NCBI RefSeq assembly: GCF_000516985.1
Contig: NW_006917092.1
Coordinates: 3,922,619-3,986,618, forward strand
Reading direction: 5' to 3'
Source of the DNA: Pestalotiopsis fici W106-1
Lineage: Eukaryota > Ascomycota > Sordariomycetes > Amphisphaeriales > Sporocadaceae
DNA: 64,000 nucleotides
The position numbers and the translations under genes are program-made. A model generated the notes under the pieces. It made no database searches and was not told the origin of the DNA. It worked only from the letters and a program-made list of their open reading frames with translations. Shown piece by piece: positions 1-11,169 of this stretch. Every line of letters starts with the position of its first letter. Positions within the stretch are counted from its first letter, which is position 1.

Positions 1-1576
1 AGCGAGCAGCAGACAAAAAGATCTCAGCTTGGCCCTCTACTGCCGACATGAGGCGCCAAAGCTTGACTTGTGAGCTCGCGAGATTCGTGCCGGCTTGGCA
101 ACAGAGGGGGATGACCCGGAACATGACCATGACTGGTTGACTGGTGCTTTTGCGGTCTGCTTAACGTGTCCCTCGGCAATCTTGTAGTAATAGGTACATG
201 GGAGCTACTGCACAGTAAGTAAGTAGGGAAGAGACATAGAAAGAAAGAGAGGCCCAAGAGTCCCAGTTTGGTAACACCATTATACTAACGCGGCACATCC
301 ATTGGTCCTCGAACTTTAATCAGCAACCCACCCCTTAATTGCGCAGCCAGGCTCCATACTAGTCCCGAACGGGGTCTTTTTCTTTCTCGAAATTCACCCT
401 CAAAGGCCCATTTTGTCGCAAAAGTCTGTCGAAATTGATTGCGCAAACCTCCCAGATGGTCAGAATCTGAGGCAGCATACCGCGTGGCAGGTGGGCAGAC
501 CCGCACTGCCCGCGGATTTCGGCGCAAATGGGGAGGGGGTTGTATGTACTCAGTTCCATTACCATACACTTTGCCTGCTCTACCAACACTTCCTCAAGAT
601 GGCTCGGTCATCTGATGACGATGATGGCATTGATGGGATGCATGCCAGGTTCAAAGCCCCCTTACCAACATTGAACGGCCTATATCTGCACAGCAACAAA
701 CTTGACAGGCGTGGACGCGCCACTGCTGTTCTGCGTGTTTCACGAGTCAATGGCTGGCATTGGTCGACAATCTGGGCTGCGCACTTTTTGAAACGAGGCT
801 AATGTCCGCCGAGCAGGGATCACTCAATCAATTGACGACACCCGTCTATTTGCGGCGATCGTGAAGATCCAGGAGGCTCATTTTGATGGGATTTTCTTCT
901 TCTTTCCTTTTCCTTATTCCCACTTGACCCAAGCAGCATTCGAAATTGATACGCAGAGGGTCGCTGGCGGCTGACTATGATCCTTACCAAGCTTGCCAAG
1001 CACACCAAGAAAGCACATCCACTCATCAGTTCCCACACCTTAGCACGCCTTGGTCCGTCTCCATGCATCTCGACCAGAACCCTGCATGTCTGCACCAAAA
1101 GACGGGTCACCCTCGTTACCCATGCCACGCCTCTTTGGCCCGGAACCTCATCCTCGTCCTGGTAACTGACGGTGGAATGAATGGAGAAGAATGGAGACGC
1201 CCTCCTCGATGCAGCCAGTGAACAAAGCTTTTTTCACGCCGTTCAATTGCGCGCCCAAGTGATGCTGCCGATCCATATGAATAGTCCTCGGCCGCCGTGC
1301 CTCCGCTTGTAGGTTCCTTTTCTTTTCGCTCTGCCTATTCCTCTACGTCAGTTCTTCTCAGTTCTATACTCTTTGAAATTTGCTGTCGAGAGTATCTTTT
1401 TTTTTATTACCCATCAGGTCATCGCTCCTTATCACAGACCTCTTCTCTTCTCGTCGACTTCCCTCGCCCTTTTTGATATCTAGTCTCGCCAGTGCCAGGG
1501 AGTGCCGGCACTTCCACTCTCATTAAACAACCTATCCAAACAAACCTTCTCCACGATCGTCCCGTCTGTCACAGTC
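1..1576. other. Intergenic region and 5' leader of the aspartic protease gene
   Basis: No gene recognised. Open frames here are short, overlap on both strands and resemble no family. The last ~250 bases are pyrimidine-rich (TTCTTTTC and CTCTTCTC runs), as expected of a fungal core promoter and 5' UTR. Confidence 0.6.
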
Positions 1577-3124
1577 ATGGTTTCATCCCTTCTTCTGACG
1601 GCCGCCTTGGCCGCTGGAGCCGCTGCCGCTCCCGCCAGTTCTCTTCCCGGACACCGCAAGGCCGGCTTCACTGTCAACCAGGTGCGGGCCGTGAACCATG
1701 TCCGCCACGGTCCTTCTGCCGTGGCCAAGACTCTGCTCAAGTTCGGCAAGACCCCCTCCGATGACCTCCTTGCCACTATCAAGGCCTTCAAGTCTGAGAG
1801 ACTCGCCTTGTCCATTTCCAAGCGGACCAACGGTTCCGCTGTCACCACTCCCGAGCAGTCTGATATTGAATACCTCACTCCCGTGTCGATCGGTACTCCT
1901 GCACAGGTTTTGAACCTTGACTTTGACTCTGGTTCATCCGACCTTTGGGTCTTCTCGTCCGAGACTCAGAGCAGCGATGTTTCTGGCCAGAGCATCTACA
2001 CCCCCGACGACAGCAGCACTTCGACCCTACTTGACGGAGAGACCTGGGACATTAGCTATGGTGATGGATCGTCCAGCTCTGGAACTGTCTACACTGATGT
2101 CGTTTCCGTTGGCGGTGTCTCTTTTGACGCCCAGGCCGTTGAGATTGCCGAGACAGTTTCTGACTCGTTCACTGAGGACCAGAACAACGATGGTCTTCTC
2201 GGTCTTGCCTTCAGCACCCTGAACACTGTCTCCCCCACCGCCCAGAAGACCTTCTTTGATAACATCAGAGAATCTCTCGACTCTAGCCTCTGGACCGCTG
2301 ACCTAAAGAATGGCGAGCCCGGAACCTACAACTTTGGCTGGATCGACGACTCGCTCTACACTGGTGAAATTGCCTACACCGATGTCGACTCCAGCGATGG
2401 ATTCTGGAGTTTCACTGCCGACAGCTGGTCGGTTGGTGACAGCAGCTCCAGCGGCAGCACCAGCGGCACTGCCACGTCTTCTGCCGCAGCTCAGGCTACA
2501 TCGAGCAAGACAGCATCCTATGTGGCCTCTACTTCCGCCTCCCCCTCGTCCCCAAGCGGCTCGGCTGGATCTAGCTCTGGCCCCGGCTCCGGATTCGGTG
2601 GCGGTCCTGGCGGCTCTGACGGTGGCCGCGGTGGTTTTGGTAGCGACGACTCTGGCTTCGGTGGCGACCTGGGCGAGCTCGCCGAGGCCCTCTCTGGTCT
2701 TTTCGGCCGCGACAACAAGGTGGCCCGCGCTGGCTCTGCATCGACCACGACGACCACCCTTACCGGTATTGCTGACACTGGTACGACTCTTGCCTTCCTC
2801 CCCGCGGATGTTTGCGAGTCATACTACAGCTCCGTTTCCGGTGCTCAGTACTCCAACTCGTACGGTGGATACCTCTTTGACTGCGATGCCGACCTGCCCG
2901 ACTTCAACTTTGTGATTAGCGGCACTACCATCACCATTCCCGGCGACTACATGAACTACGCTGCTGTCGACTCCGCCGAGACTTCGTGCTACGGTGGTAT
3001 CCAGCCCGACACTGACATTGGTTTCTCCATCTTTGGTGACATTGCGCTCAAGGCTGCCTTTGTTGTCTTCAAGGATGACGGCTCTTCCACTCCCCAGATT
3101 GGTTTTGCCAACAAGAACGTGTAG
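1577..3124 (+). CDS. Secreted pepsin-like aspartic protease with Ser/Gly-rich insert
   Basis: Single-exon gene, 515 residues from the ATG at 1577. That start is chosen because a signal peptide (MVSSLLLTAALAAGAAAAPA) follows at once, although the frame is open upstream to 1502. A propeptide with the fungal pepsin look (KAGFTVNQV, then LLKFGKTPSDD) precedes the mature enzyme. The first catalytic motif is DFDSGSSDLW (Asp near residue 117), Ser replacing the usual Thr of DTG. The second is GIADTGTTLAF (Asp near 400). Fungal pepsins (A1 family) are usually about 400 residues; the excess is a ~100-residue Ser/Thr- then Gly/Asp-rich insert (about 292-395) between FWSFTADSW and the second Asp, where relatives have a short loop. 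The two cysteines expected near the C-terminus are present (FDCDAD and SCYGG). Likely secreted and acid-active. The family call is firm; the role of the insert is unknown. Confidence 0.93.
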   Translation: MVSSLLLTAALAAGAAAAPASSLPGHRKAGFTVNQVRAVNHVRHGPSAVAKTLLKFGKTPSDDLLATIKAFKSERLALSISKRTNGSAVTTPEQSDIEYLTPVSIGTPAQVLNLDFDSGSSDLWVFSSETQSSDVSGQSIYTPDDSSTSTLLDGETWDISYGDGSSSSGTVYTDVVSVGGVSFDAQAVEIAETVSDSFTEDQNNDGLLGLAFSTLNTVSPTAQKTFFDNIRESLDSSLWTADLKNGEPGTYNFGWIDDSLYTGEIAYTDVDSSDGFWSFTADSWSVGDSSSSGSTSGTATSSAAAQATSSKTASYVASTSASPSSPSGSAGSSSGPGSGFGGGPGGSDGGRGGFGSDDSGFGGDLGELAEALSGLFGRDNKVARAGSASTTTTTLTGIADTGTTLAFLPADVCESYYSSVSGAQYSNSYGGYLFDCDADLPDFNFVISGTTITIPGDYMNYAAVDSAETSCYGGIQPDTDIGFSIFGDIALKAAFVVFKDDGSSTPQIGFANKNV

Positions 3125-3822
3125 AAAGCGTCTGAAGAAAACCTACCACTTGCATAAAGCGTTCCCTATTTCCTTCTTTTTTTGTATATAAATTAGAGCT
3201 GAGAATAGCCCGTGGAATGATATCCAAATACTTCATTGGGTTTTGAACATTTACTTACTACAACGAAAACTCCCTTGCCTGTGAAGTAAATTGTCCTGTC
3301 AAATTGTAATGAAACCAACTTGATGTTCCCACATGTGTACCTTGGAAGAATCGAGATTAAGATATTTGTTAGTCTCACAATCGAGTAAACAAGCGTACGA
3401 CATGACACTACACTACGCAGCCCCACAGCTCTATGTTGAATGTTATTTTGTGGCACGGAGCATGCAGCGATCTTCCTGTCATGCAACTCGAGTGAGCCAT
3501 CCACAAGCGACATTGGGGTAGGAAACGGGAGATGATGGGCCCGCATTTGCATCCGTAACCCAATTTTGCTCTCAACAGCAAGATCTCAAGCCATAGCAGA
3601 CTATCTGTTGTTGCAAGACCTTGGACGCTCAGTGAGCCATGCGGCATGCCAGCCAGCGGCCCCGTTTCCTAGTTCTACTCGCCTGTTGCAGTATTATAAA
3701 TCATGAATAGCACCTGGTCACGTGAACTCTATGATGAGAATGTGGTGAGTGCTTGTGCAAAGGTATATATCTATTCAACATTCATTGGAAATCGGACTTG
3801 ATAACGCATGCTCTCAGTACAT
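3125..3822. other. Intergenic between two converging genes
   Basis: Holds the 3' ends of the protease (plus) and the sugar transporter (minus). No gene, RNA or repeat recognised. Confidence 0.5.
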
Positions 3823-5604
3823 TTACATTGACCCTTCCTTTCTGTCCAGTCCTTTCTCTTGAATAACCAACTCGGCAGTCTTGTCATCCACGGTGTGGGC
3901 CATTCCCTCGATAACGGCGAGGGTTGCGCCAGCTCCAGTGGTCTGGTACTTGCCAAACTCAAAGACGTTGATGCGCTTCTGGAAGAGCTCGTCGAGCTCC
4001 TCGAGCGTGCGGCCCTTGAGCTCGGGAAGCACGAAAAAGGCCCACGTGGCGGCAATGATGGACCCGGCGCCCCAGACAAAGGCAATCTTGCCCTGCAGGT
4101 TGCCGTAGCCCGTGTCTTGGATGAACGGGCTGACAAAGGTGATGAGCACGCTGGTCGAGAAACCACTAAAGGTCGCCACCGTAACGGTCTTTTCTCGGAC
4201 GGCGAGTGTTGGGACTTCGGCGCAGACGATCCAGACACTGCAGATTGATGGTTAGCATGACTGTCGATTTCCCAAAGGGTGTTTTTAATCTGTGAAATGG
4301 GTACGCACCAAGAAGCCCACGAGATGGCTTGCACAAACTGCCAGATGAAAAGGCAAGCAAGCGCTCCCTTTTGAGCACCAGGATCGCTTCCGTGGAAACC
4401 AGTCAGTCCAGCAAGGACAAACATGCAAATCGAGAGCAAGATGGCGCCACCAATCATGAGGGGACGACGGCCAATCCTGTCAACAAAGTGGAATGCCAGC
4501 ACCGAAGACAGGCAGTTGACCATGTAGAGATAGATCAAAATCTCGAAACTGTTGGTGACACCAATAGTTTGCAAGAAGACAACCGAGTACGCAACAATGA
4601 AACCGCTGCCCTGAGCCTGCTGCAAGCACTGGACGCCGGCGGAGATGAGGGTGCGACGCAGGTTGGAACCCATAAAGACGTCGGCCCAGGATGTGTGCAG
4701 GTAGAGCTCGTGGTCCTGCTCTTCCGCCTGTACCAAGAGGTTGAGCTCCTCGTCGATGAGAGCAATGGGTGTGCCGCGGCGGAGAAAGTGGAGGACCTTG
4801 CGCGCCTCCTCGACTTTGCCCCGGCCTACCAGCCATCGAGGAGATTCCGGCAGAAAAAAGCCACCGGCGACGAGTACGATCGGGATAATGAACTGGATCA
4901 TGAGCGTTGGACGGTAGGCCCATTGATCTGTACGAGACTGCAGGCCCCAATTGGCGACACAGGCCATGGTCGCTCCCACGAGTTGCCCTTTGAGAGTATC
5001 TCTATTAGCACACAATCCCTCCGTCTTGGTTCCGTTGTGGCTTACAGAATTGGTAGATGTTGATCAATGATCCTCGAATCTTGGCAGGCGAGACCTCACT
5101 CTGGTATGTCGGAACAACACTGTTTGATGTCTTTGGTAAGTATAAGCCCCCAGAACTCTTGATCGTTTGGCGGACTCACTTGCACACTAGACCCATGGAA
5201 ATACTGTTGATGATACGACCAGCCATGAGCTGCCAAAAGTGACCAAAAGAGCAGACTTGGATCAGGATACCGACAATGGCAATGGCGGCGGCGAGGTAAA
5301 AGGTCTTGATACGACCAAGGCGCTGACCGACAAAACCAGAAAACAGACACCCAAGGGCCACACCCGCAGTAGGCGCACCACTACCAGCAGACTGCCACGA
5401 TGCTGGGATGGAATAAGTGCCCGTGGCAGCATCGTAGACACCAAAGTCCTTGGCGAACTGGCTCATGCCCAGGAAACCGGCCCAGTAACAATTGTCCCAA
5501 CCGAAGCCGGCACCGGCCAGACCGGAGTAACTGCACACGGCGAGCAGCGGGCCAGTCAGTTCCTGGCCCAGGTCGCTGGCCTTCCAGCGCTGGACGATAC
5601 CCAT
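3823..5604 (-). CDS. MFS sugar porter (hexose/disaccharide permease type)
   Basis: Four exons on the minus strand: 5604-5180, 5119-5046, 4987-4309 and 4237-3823; phases close to give 530 residues. Sugar-porter signatures are visible. After TM4 comes YQSEVSPAKIRG. The intracellular loop has PESPRWLVGRGK, followed by the TM7 region QCLQQAQGSGF. DRIGRRPLMIGG stands at the TM8-9 loop and PELKGRTLEELDELF after TM12. About twelve hydrophobic segments are present. The protein should be a plasma-membrane sugar/H+ symporter; the substrate cannot be read from sequence. The start at 5604 (MGIVQRW) is favoured, but the frame is open to an upstream ATG at 5697. The upstream region contains a CreA-like CCGGGG (5830-5835), consistent with, but not proof of, carbon repression. 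It converges on the protease. Confidence 0.9.
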
Positions 5605-6544
5605 TGTCGTGTATCCGCAGGTTGCCGTGATGATATGTTCGCTGGATCGGATGGAGGAGTCTCGAATACAGACGGAGGGTAGTTCAAAGAGGTCCAATGC
5701 ATGTCTTCAAGTCACTTGCAGGGTGCGTTTCACCTCGAGTATATGTAGAGATATGTCCCAACTTGGCGGCTTCTGGATATCATATCCCGAAGATAAGGTA
5801 TCTTGCAGCTGAGCCGTCTCCACCATGTTTCCCGGGGGGTCTATCGTCGATTTGGCAATTGCCCTATTGGATAGCCCGACCATCTACGTATACTACCAAG
5901 TCCCGGCAGGCGGGTCCCCCTTTACCCCAGAGATAAGCTGCGAAAAGCGCCTTGGGGGCTAAGGTAGCTAGCTACCAGTTTACTGGTACGCAGCGTGGCA
6001 GATAGATAGGTAGGAGCTAAAATGGTAGACTTTGTCCAGCATCAAGCTGATTTTAGCTGCAACGAACTCTGCGGGTGGCTGAAAGCAGATTAGCACCAAA
6101 GCCTCCCCGAGAGCCGCAGCCGTCGGGAGGTCGGAGGCAGCGCCGTTTTTCTATGGCATTCGGACGTCCGTGCCAGTGGTGATGGCTTCCGGGCTTTTGC
6201 GAGTCATTCAAAAGATACACATTCTGCATTGCCAAACCAGCCTAAAAAGATAAGAAGGAACTCACGAGAGGCCTCGTGGTGTTTTCTTTTTCTTGCCAGC
6301 CAAACAATTGCAACTATTGATTGATCGAAAACGTTCCAGATGCGATTATGGTGGTGTTTTGCCATGGTGTTGACAAGTCTTGGCGGGAAGCTGACGTTTT
6401 CTCCGGGTTATTCCCTGCCTGCCGCCAATATCAAGGCCGCAATTGTAGAAACACGCCAAGAATATGGCGATCAACAACAACGAGGCCTAACCCAGAACTC
6501 GAACATCACCAACACGATATTTGCGAGAACTCCGAAAAGCCAAG
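5605..6544. other. Intergenic, promoter side of the sugar porter
   Basis: No gene recognised. It contains CCGGGG near 5830 (matches the CreA consensus SYGGRG) and AGATAAG near 5932 (GATA-factor type). Both are short motifs that can occur by chance. Confidence 0.4.
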
Positions 6545-6749
6545 AAAAATGGCAGATGCAATTAATGTTAGAATGAAATACAAAACGAGCATACAATGAT
6601 TTTCATTCTCTAAGAGGGGAAATAAGAGAGAGAAAGAACAAGCCACTAGCATAAACTGTAAAAGGAAAGAGGACATATATAAAAGACCAATCAACCAGCT
6701 TAATATTATATTGAAATAGAGTAGCCATTATAGTATATGTTAAAATCGC

Positions 6750-6754
6750 AAAAA
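6750..6754 (-). terminator. Pol III terminator of tRNA-Gly copy A
   Basis: A run of five T on the minus strand, 7 bases after the discriminator base of the tRNA. Confidence 0.7.
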
Positions 6755-6761
6755 GAATAGT

Positions 6762-6832
6762 TGCATTAGCCGCGAATCGAACGCGGGGCCCATCGATGGC
6801 AACGATGGATTTTACCACTAAACCACTAATGC
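6762..6832 (-). tRNA. tRNA-Gly (anticodon GCC), copy A
   Basis: A 71-nt cloverleaf on the minus strand without an intron. Acceptor stem GCATTAG pairs with CTAATGC, discriminator A. The D-arm carries the A-box (GTGGTTTAGTGG). The anticodon stem is CATCG/CGATG around loop TTGCCAT, so the anticodon is GCC. The T-arm is CCGCG/CGCGG with B-box GTTCGATTC. It differs from copy B only at the 4:69 pair (T-A here, C-G there). Confidence 0.95.
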
Positions 6833-6936
6833 TTAGTAACAAATATTTTTATTGGGCTCTAGATCCATAACCAACACCGCTTGAGCGACGTCCCATAATC
6901 GCTTTCTGGAAATACTTCGTGCATGAATATGACGTT

Positions 6937-9900
6937 TCAAACTGCTTGAAATTTCCAACTCCTTCGAAACGACCGTTTAGTAAGTTCCCAGAGATTTTTT
7001 GAGCGCCGAGGATCCGATTTCGCTTGTAGGCCTTGGAATGCCACTTCATGAAAAAGATCCTGCACACCTTCGCGGCACTTGACCGAGCAGTCAAAGTAAC
7101 TGGCAGCTCCAATGCGGTCCATGATTCTCTTACCCTATCATCGAAAAGTCAGTGCGTGATTCTGTTATCCGGGCTTATAAATTCAAACGGGAGAGGGCAT
7201 ATGATACCTCTGCAGAGCTTAATGGCTGATCCTGTGCGTCGGCAAGCATTTGAAGCGTCTTGTAATTGTCGCGAAGATCAATCCGTAGGGCAGCGAGTAC
7301 TAGCGGGCGTCCCGGATACAAATTTCGGATTTTCGGCATCCACTATATTCCAAATGTCAGTTTCTTCACAAATATCATGAATTGACGGTGGGCTGGTCTG
7401 CCTACTATATCCTCAATGTCGCGAATGGAATCAGGAGAGTCCACAGTCATGCAGAGGACCACACAGTCCACGTTTTGCACGCCCTTGAGTTTGTGAAGAT
7501 CAGCGACTTCACCGGATGTGTCCCAGATGACCATGTCCATGGGCTGCCTGGTTTTGGCTTCTGTTACGCTCGCCCGGTAGGCCATAAGGCCATTATTCTA
7601 GATCTTTTTAGTTCTTTATTCCTGACTTTCAACCTTCAGTCAATGATCACTTACAACTTCTGGTCTCTCACGGCTCCCGCTTATGTACGCTCTTGTAGCC
7701 GTAGATGTTAGCTCGGACAAACAATGTGCCACCTGTGAGGCTTACTGTATTAAGGACGACTTCCCGGAACAACTTGGACCGAGAATAACAGTGGTTACCC
7801 GTGCTTTTGGCTGTATACTGTCGGTTTCGTTCGTCACACCTTTTTCGTCGTCTTTAAAAACTTGATCCTCTGTAATAAGAAAGATAGTTAGCTGGGCACA
7901 GTTCATGGGGTTTGGTATGATCTTACGACTGCAAGTATCATTCCTATCGCATCCAGCCTCTGTATCAATCAAGGGAAGTCTGGTGGCCGTAGGGCTTTCT
8001 GTTTCCCTTGAAAATGGTAAAGGCTGGGCGCTGGGTTCCAGCGGCTCGGACGATGGGGCATTATGCATGGCAGATATCCAGGTCGAAAGCGTCGAAGATT
8101 CAAAGTATGTATCGAGACCAATATCCGCAACGCTACGAGGTTCTTCTATCGTAGTATTTGCTTTGTCTGGTATATGGACTGAAAACATGTCTTTTTCCCT
8201 TCTGTTGTCATCCTCCCATGAGAAAGCTCTTTGAATATGCACAGAAGACGTTCTAGAAGGACCATGGTGCGTGTCAGAATTGGCGTTGTCCATGGCGGTA
8301 GTGGACGCGTCAAGCTCGTAGATTGACCTTACGTCCGTTTCTGTGGGGTTTCCATCTTCTTGAGACGGTGATCCTTCAATCTGGATTGAGGGCGTTGTGA
8401 CCTTGATGCACTGATTGCTAGAACTCCCAGCGTTGGTGTTGAAATCGGGCTGGCGGTCGCGTTTTAAACCGATGCATCCCGATAAGCTATCTTGGAGGTC
8501 CAAATAGGGATCAACTCTCTGAGATTGGCTTCCAGTCTCTTTATCTTTTGTATCTGTACACGATGAAGAAGTGGTTACTGTCGAGCTGTCGTCAATCGAT
8601 TGATAGTCATCTGTAATCTCATCTGTCGTGCCAGTAGTAATGCTGTCTTGCTCAGTTTTCCTGTCATTTAACGCAAACGGAATCGCTTCACTCGGTGGAA
8701 CCGTGTTTCTGAAAATATTTCGCACTTTGTCTGTTACTGTAACTGCTTGGTCGGTTTGCAAGAATTCTTCGATTGCCGACTGGCTCAATAGACTGGGTAG
8801 GCTGGGAAATCGTGGAAGGAAAGATTTAGCTTTTTCCCTTTCCTCAGCTGAATAGTTGGGAATTTCAGTACTTGAAGCATCAAATTCCGCGGGTAAAACC
8901 GGCTCACTGGCTTCGACTGCAGTTTTGTCGCTTCCAAGATTGATGTCGAGTTGCGCAAGCATTGCCTTGTATACCTCCTCCTCCGGCTCGTCTTGTTCCA
9001 GCTGACATGCCGTGATCATCAATTCCAATGCTTGTTTGAGCCCATCGAGCCCGTCGGTGCCGAGTTTTCGATAAGCTTTAATGCATTTCCGTGCGTAGAT
9101 ACGCCCTTCGTTGATGTCGTGTGCTCGCAAAAGAAACTCCACCAATCCGAGAGTCTCTTGAAGGTACCTATCGGACTGTGTTGTCATGTCGTACGACAAG
9201 ACGGACAGTTTCTCAAGCCTGATTCTTTTAGCTTCAGCCCAATTTTGCTGTTCCTCCAGCGGTTGAAGCAGATCATCGAGCATAAAGAGTTTCCGCTCGG
9301 CATCGAGGTATCGGGAGCGATGGTGTTTTAGCTTGGAGATTCCTGCAGCGAGAAACTTTGCCGCAGTGACTGAGTTGCCGTTTTGTACATGTTCCTTTCC
9401 TTTCTGTAATTGCAGCTGAATCGCTTCCACCTCCTGTTCGGCCTCGGAATCCGAATCTTCAATAACGTCAAACTCTCCATAAACACTCCCGAGCGCTTGA
9501 GATTGGTTCATGTACCGAGTTGTGTTGCCCGTCTCTGCTAGCCATCGCAGCATCACCGACTGACTTCGTGCTGGGAAAATGTCCATATAATCGGACGGGG
9601 CCAGGACTGATCTGGTGTCATTCGCGCCCAGTGTCGTGGATGCCGACGATACTACATCGAACGATGTTCGTACACACGATTGAAGGCTCTGGATACTTCG
9701 AATCCGCGCATCCCTTACAGGCGATTTGGCCATGCCTTCGCACATGACCAATTTGTGATTCAAATCGTGTCCCAGGTTGCGTATTAGCAAGGCCAGCTCA
9801 TCTAATTTGGGTAAAGTCTCGGAGGACGCATCCTTTGTAGAGACTGAATTCCAACTAGCTGGTTTTAGCTTTGATCAGATGTCTGGGCAACTACTGCAGC

Positions 9901-10350
9901 GACTCACAATATGGCTGTCTGGAGTGAAAGCTGAATGGTGTCCCTATATGATCGTATTTGCTGTTGGTAAATGATGATCTCCTCTGTGGCCTCCCTAAAT
10001 CGAAATTGCTTTCGTACGGTGCCGAAGAGCCGAGCGCTTTTGTCGACGCCTTGCAATACAAGCTGCAGGCTCTGGACTGTATGTAGTCCATCTTTTATAC
10101 ATTCGTTGATACACCTCCAATGGTCGCCGATATGTCCTGTTAGTTGACTGGAGTGTTGCAACTTGGTGTCATTCAGGGTGTCTCTCATCGAGTGCAAAGT
10201 TTGAACGAATAGGTCTACTTCAGTAATGAGGCCTTTGACCTTGGTGTCCACATGCAGTGACGCATCACGAAACGATTTCAGCGTAGATGCGACCTTGATC
10301 GAGGCGCCCAGGAGCGCCACCACGCTCGCAGTGATTGACAAGGGGTCCAT
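6937..10350 (-). CDS. STAND-type N-terminal domain / helical repeat / Rho-like GTPase fusion protein
   Basis: Six exons on the minus strand: 10350-9908, 9854-7746, 7691-7655, 7597-7406, 7342-7208 and 7134-6937. Phases close to 1037 residues. Residues 1-148 begin MDPLSITASVVALLGASIKV, the typical opening of the fungal STAND N-terminal domain (PF17111-like). About 200-370 is helical and TPR-like (AERKLFMLDDLLQPLEEQQ, then AKRIRLEKLSVL). About 370-820 is Ser/Thr/Asp-rich and probably disordered. The C-terminal ~200 residues fit a Rho/Ras fold: P-loop GPSCSGKS (840-847); WDTSGE in place of DTAGQE (888-893); LRID at the TKxD position (946-949); and IGAASYFDCSV matching the Rho G5 region (DCSV at 987-990). 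No Thr is apparent at the effector (G2) position and there is no C-terminal CAAX box, so nucleotide cycling may be altered. The in-frame TAA after the P-loop is removed by a 54-nt intron with a GCTAAC branch site. Function unknown; an NLR-like sensor or signalling switch is inferred. Confidence 0.8.
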
Positions 10351-11169
10351 GAATATTCCGGATGACTCTGAGTTGTGCGGGGTGCAGCCTCGGCAGTTCT
10401 CACGACGGAGCCGCTAGGAGAGACCAACAAGGTCTTCCGACCCTTCAGTTGCTGCGGTGAAAAGCTGTATGGCTCTGCGCAGGAAAATGAGTCTTTCAGC
10501 AATAGAGAAAGAATACCTTCTTTAGTTGGGACAGTTGAGCGCGGCTGACCTTGGAGAGAAAGAAGGAAAAAGAGCACAGAGCACATTTCTTGTTGAATTG
10601 TTTTATCTGCACAGCGAACTGCGCCTGTCAGCTACCTGGTCTTAGCTGCATGACATGGGGGCTGTACAAGGCGTATTCTTCAGCTTTCGAATGCTGCATG
10701 ACAACTCCCTGTTTGGAAGCGAGCCTCATCACAAAAGGCTGTCTTTAGTCTTTCAAGTCCAAACCTTCCAACCGATCTCAGGCCCCAACTGCAAACTGCC
10801 ACAAAAAAAAACCACAAAGTACCATACAAAGCCCTTGCGATTACTGTCATGTCTTCGGAAATGTTGAATTAAAAGATAAAGTGCGCAAAAGAAAGGCCCT
10901 GTATCTACTTCCCTAAACAGCCTCGTTTTGGCCCCCAATACAGTTACGGATATTAGTAACCTACATTGCGATTACGAGGCGTGTATTCATTCCATTTTCT
11001 TCAGAACTCGAGTGCAAAATAGTGGACTTTCACATCATGACCAACCTGCCTTTTACCCAAAGATTTACGTGTCTACATATGTTCTCTCCTCACTCTGCCC
11101 CTCATCAAGCCAAAGTCGATCACGCGTTTTGATTATTCATTTGTATCGACTAATGCACGTAAGCCCGCC
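10351..11169. other. Intergenic between the STAND-GTPase gene and the NACHT pseudogene
   Basis: 819 bases between two head-to-head STAND-type genes, so it once served as a shared promoter. No further gene or motif was recognised. Confidence 0.5.

Larger units (their letters stand above)
6545..6900. repeat. Duplicated tRNA-bearing block, copy A
   Basis: This stretch matches 11973-12325 in the same orientation. The best non-tRNA part is 6638-6700 against 12053-12115: 63 aligned bases with 6 differences that I counted, all transitions. Homology continues past the tRNA (CAACACCGCTTGAGCGACGTC in copy A corresponds to CAAACGCTGCTTCAGCGACGTC in copy B) and fades near 6900. Copy A is more AT-rich at 5 of the 6 differing sites. 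Block edges are approximate. Confidence 0.75.

Noticed and set aside
4329..5063. 244-residue plus-strand open frame
   Set aside because: It lies antisense to exons of the sugar porter, has no family features and crosses real introns.
7743..7745. TAA after the P-loop taken as a nonsense mutation in the STAND-GTPase gene
   Set aside because: A canonical 54-nt intron with a branch site removes it and all later phases close on a coherent Rho-like domain.
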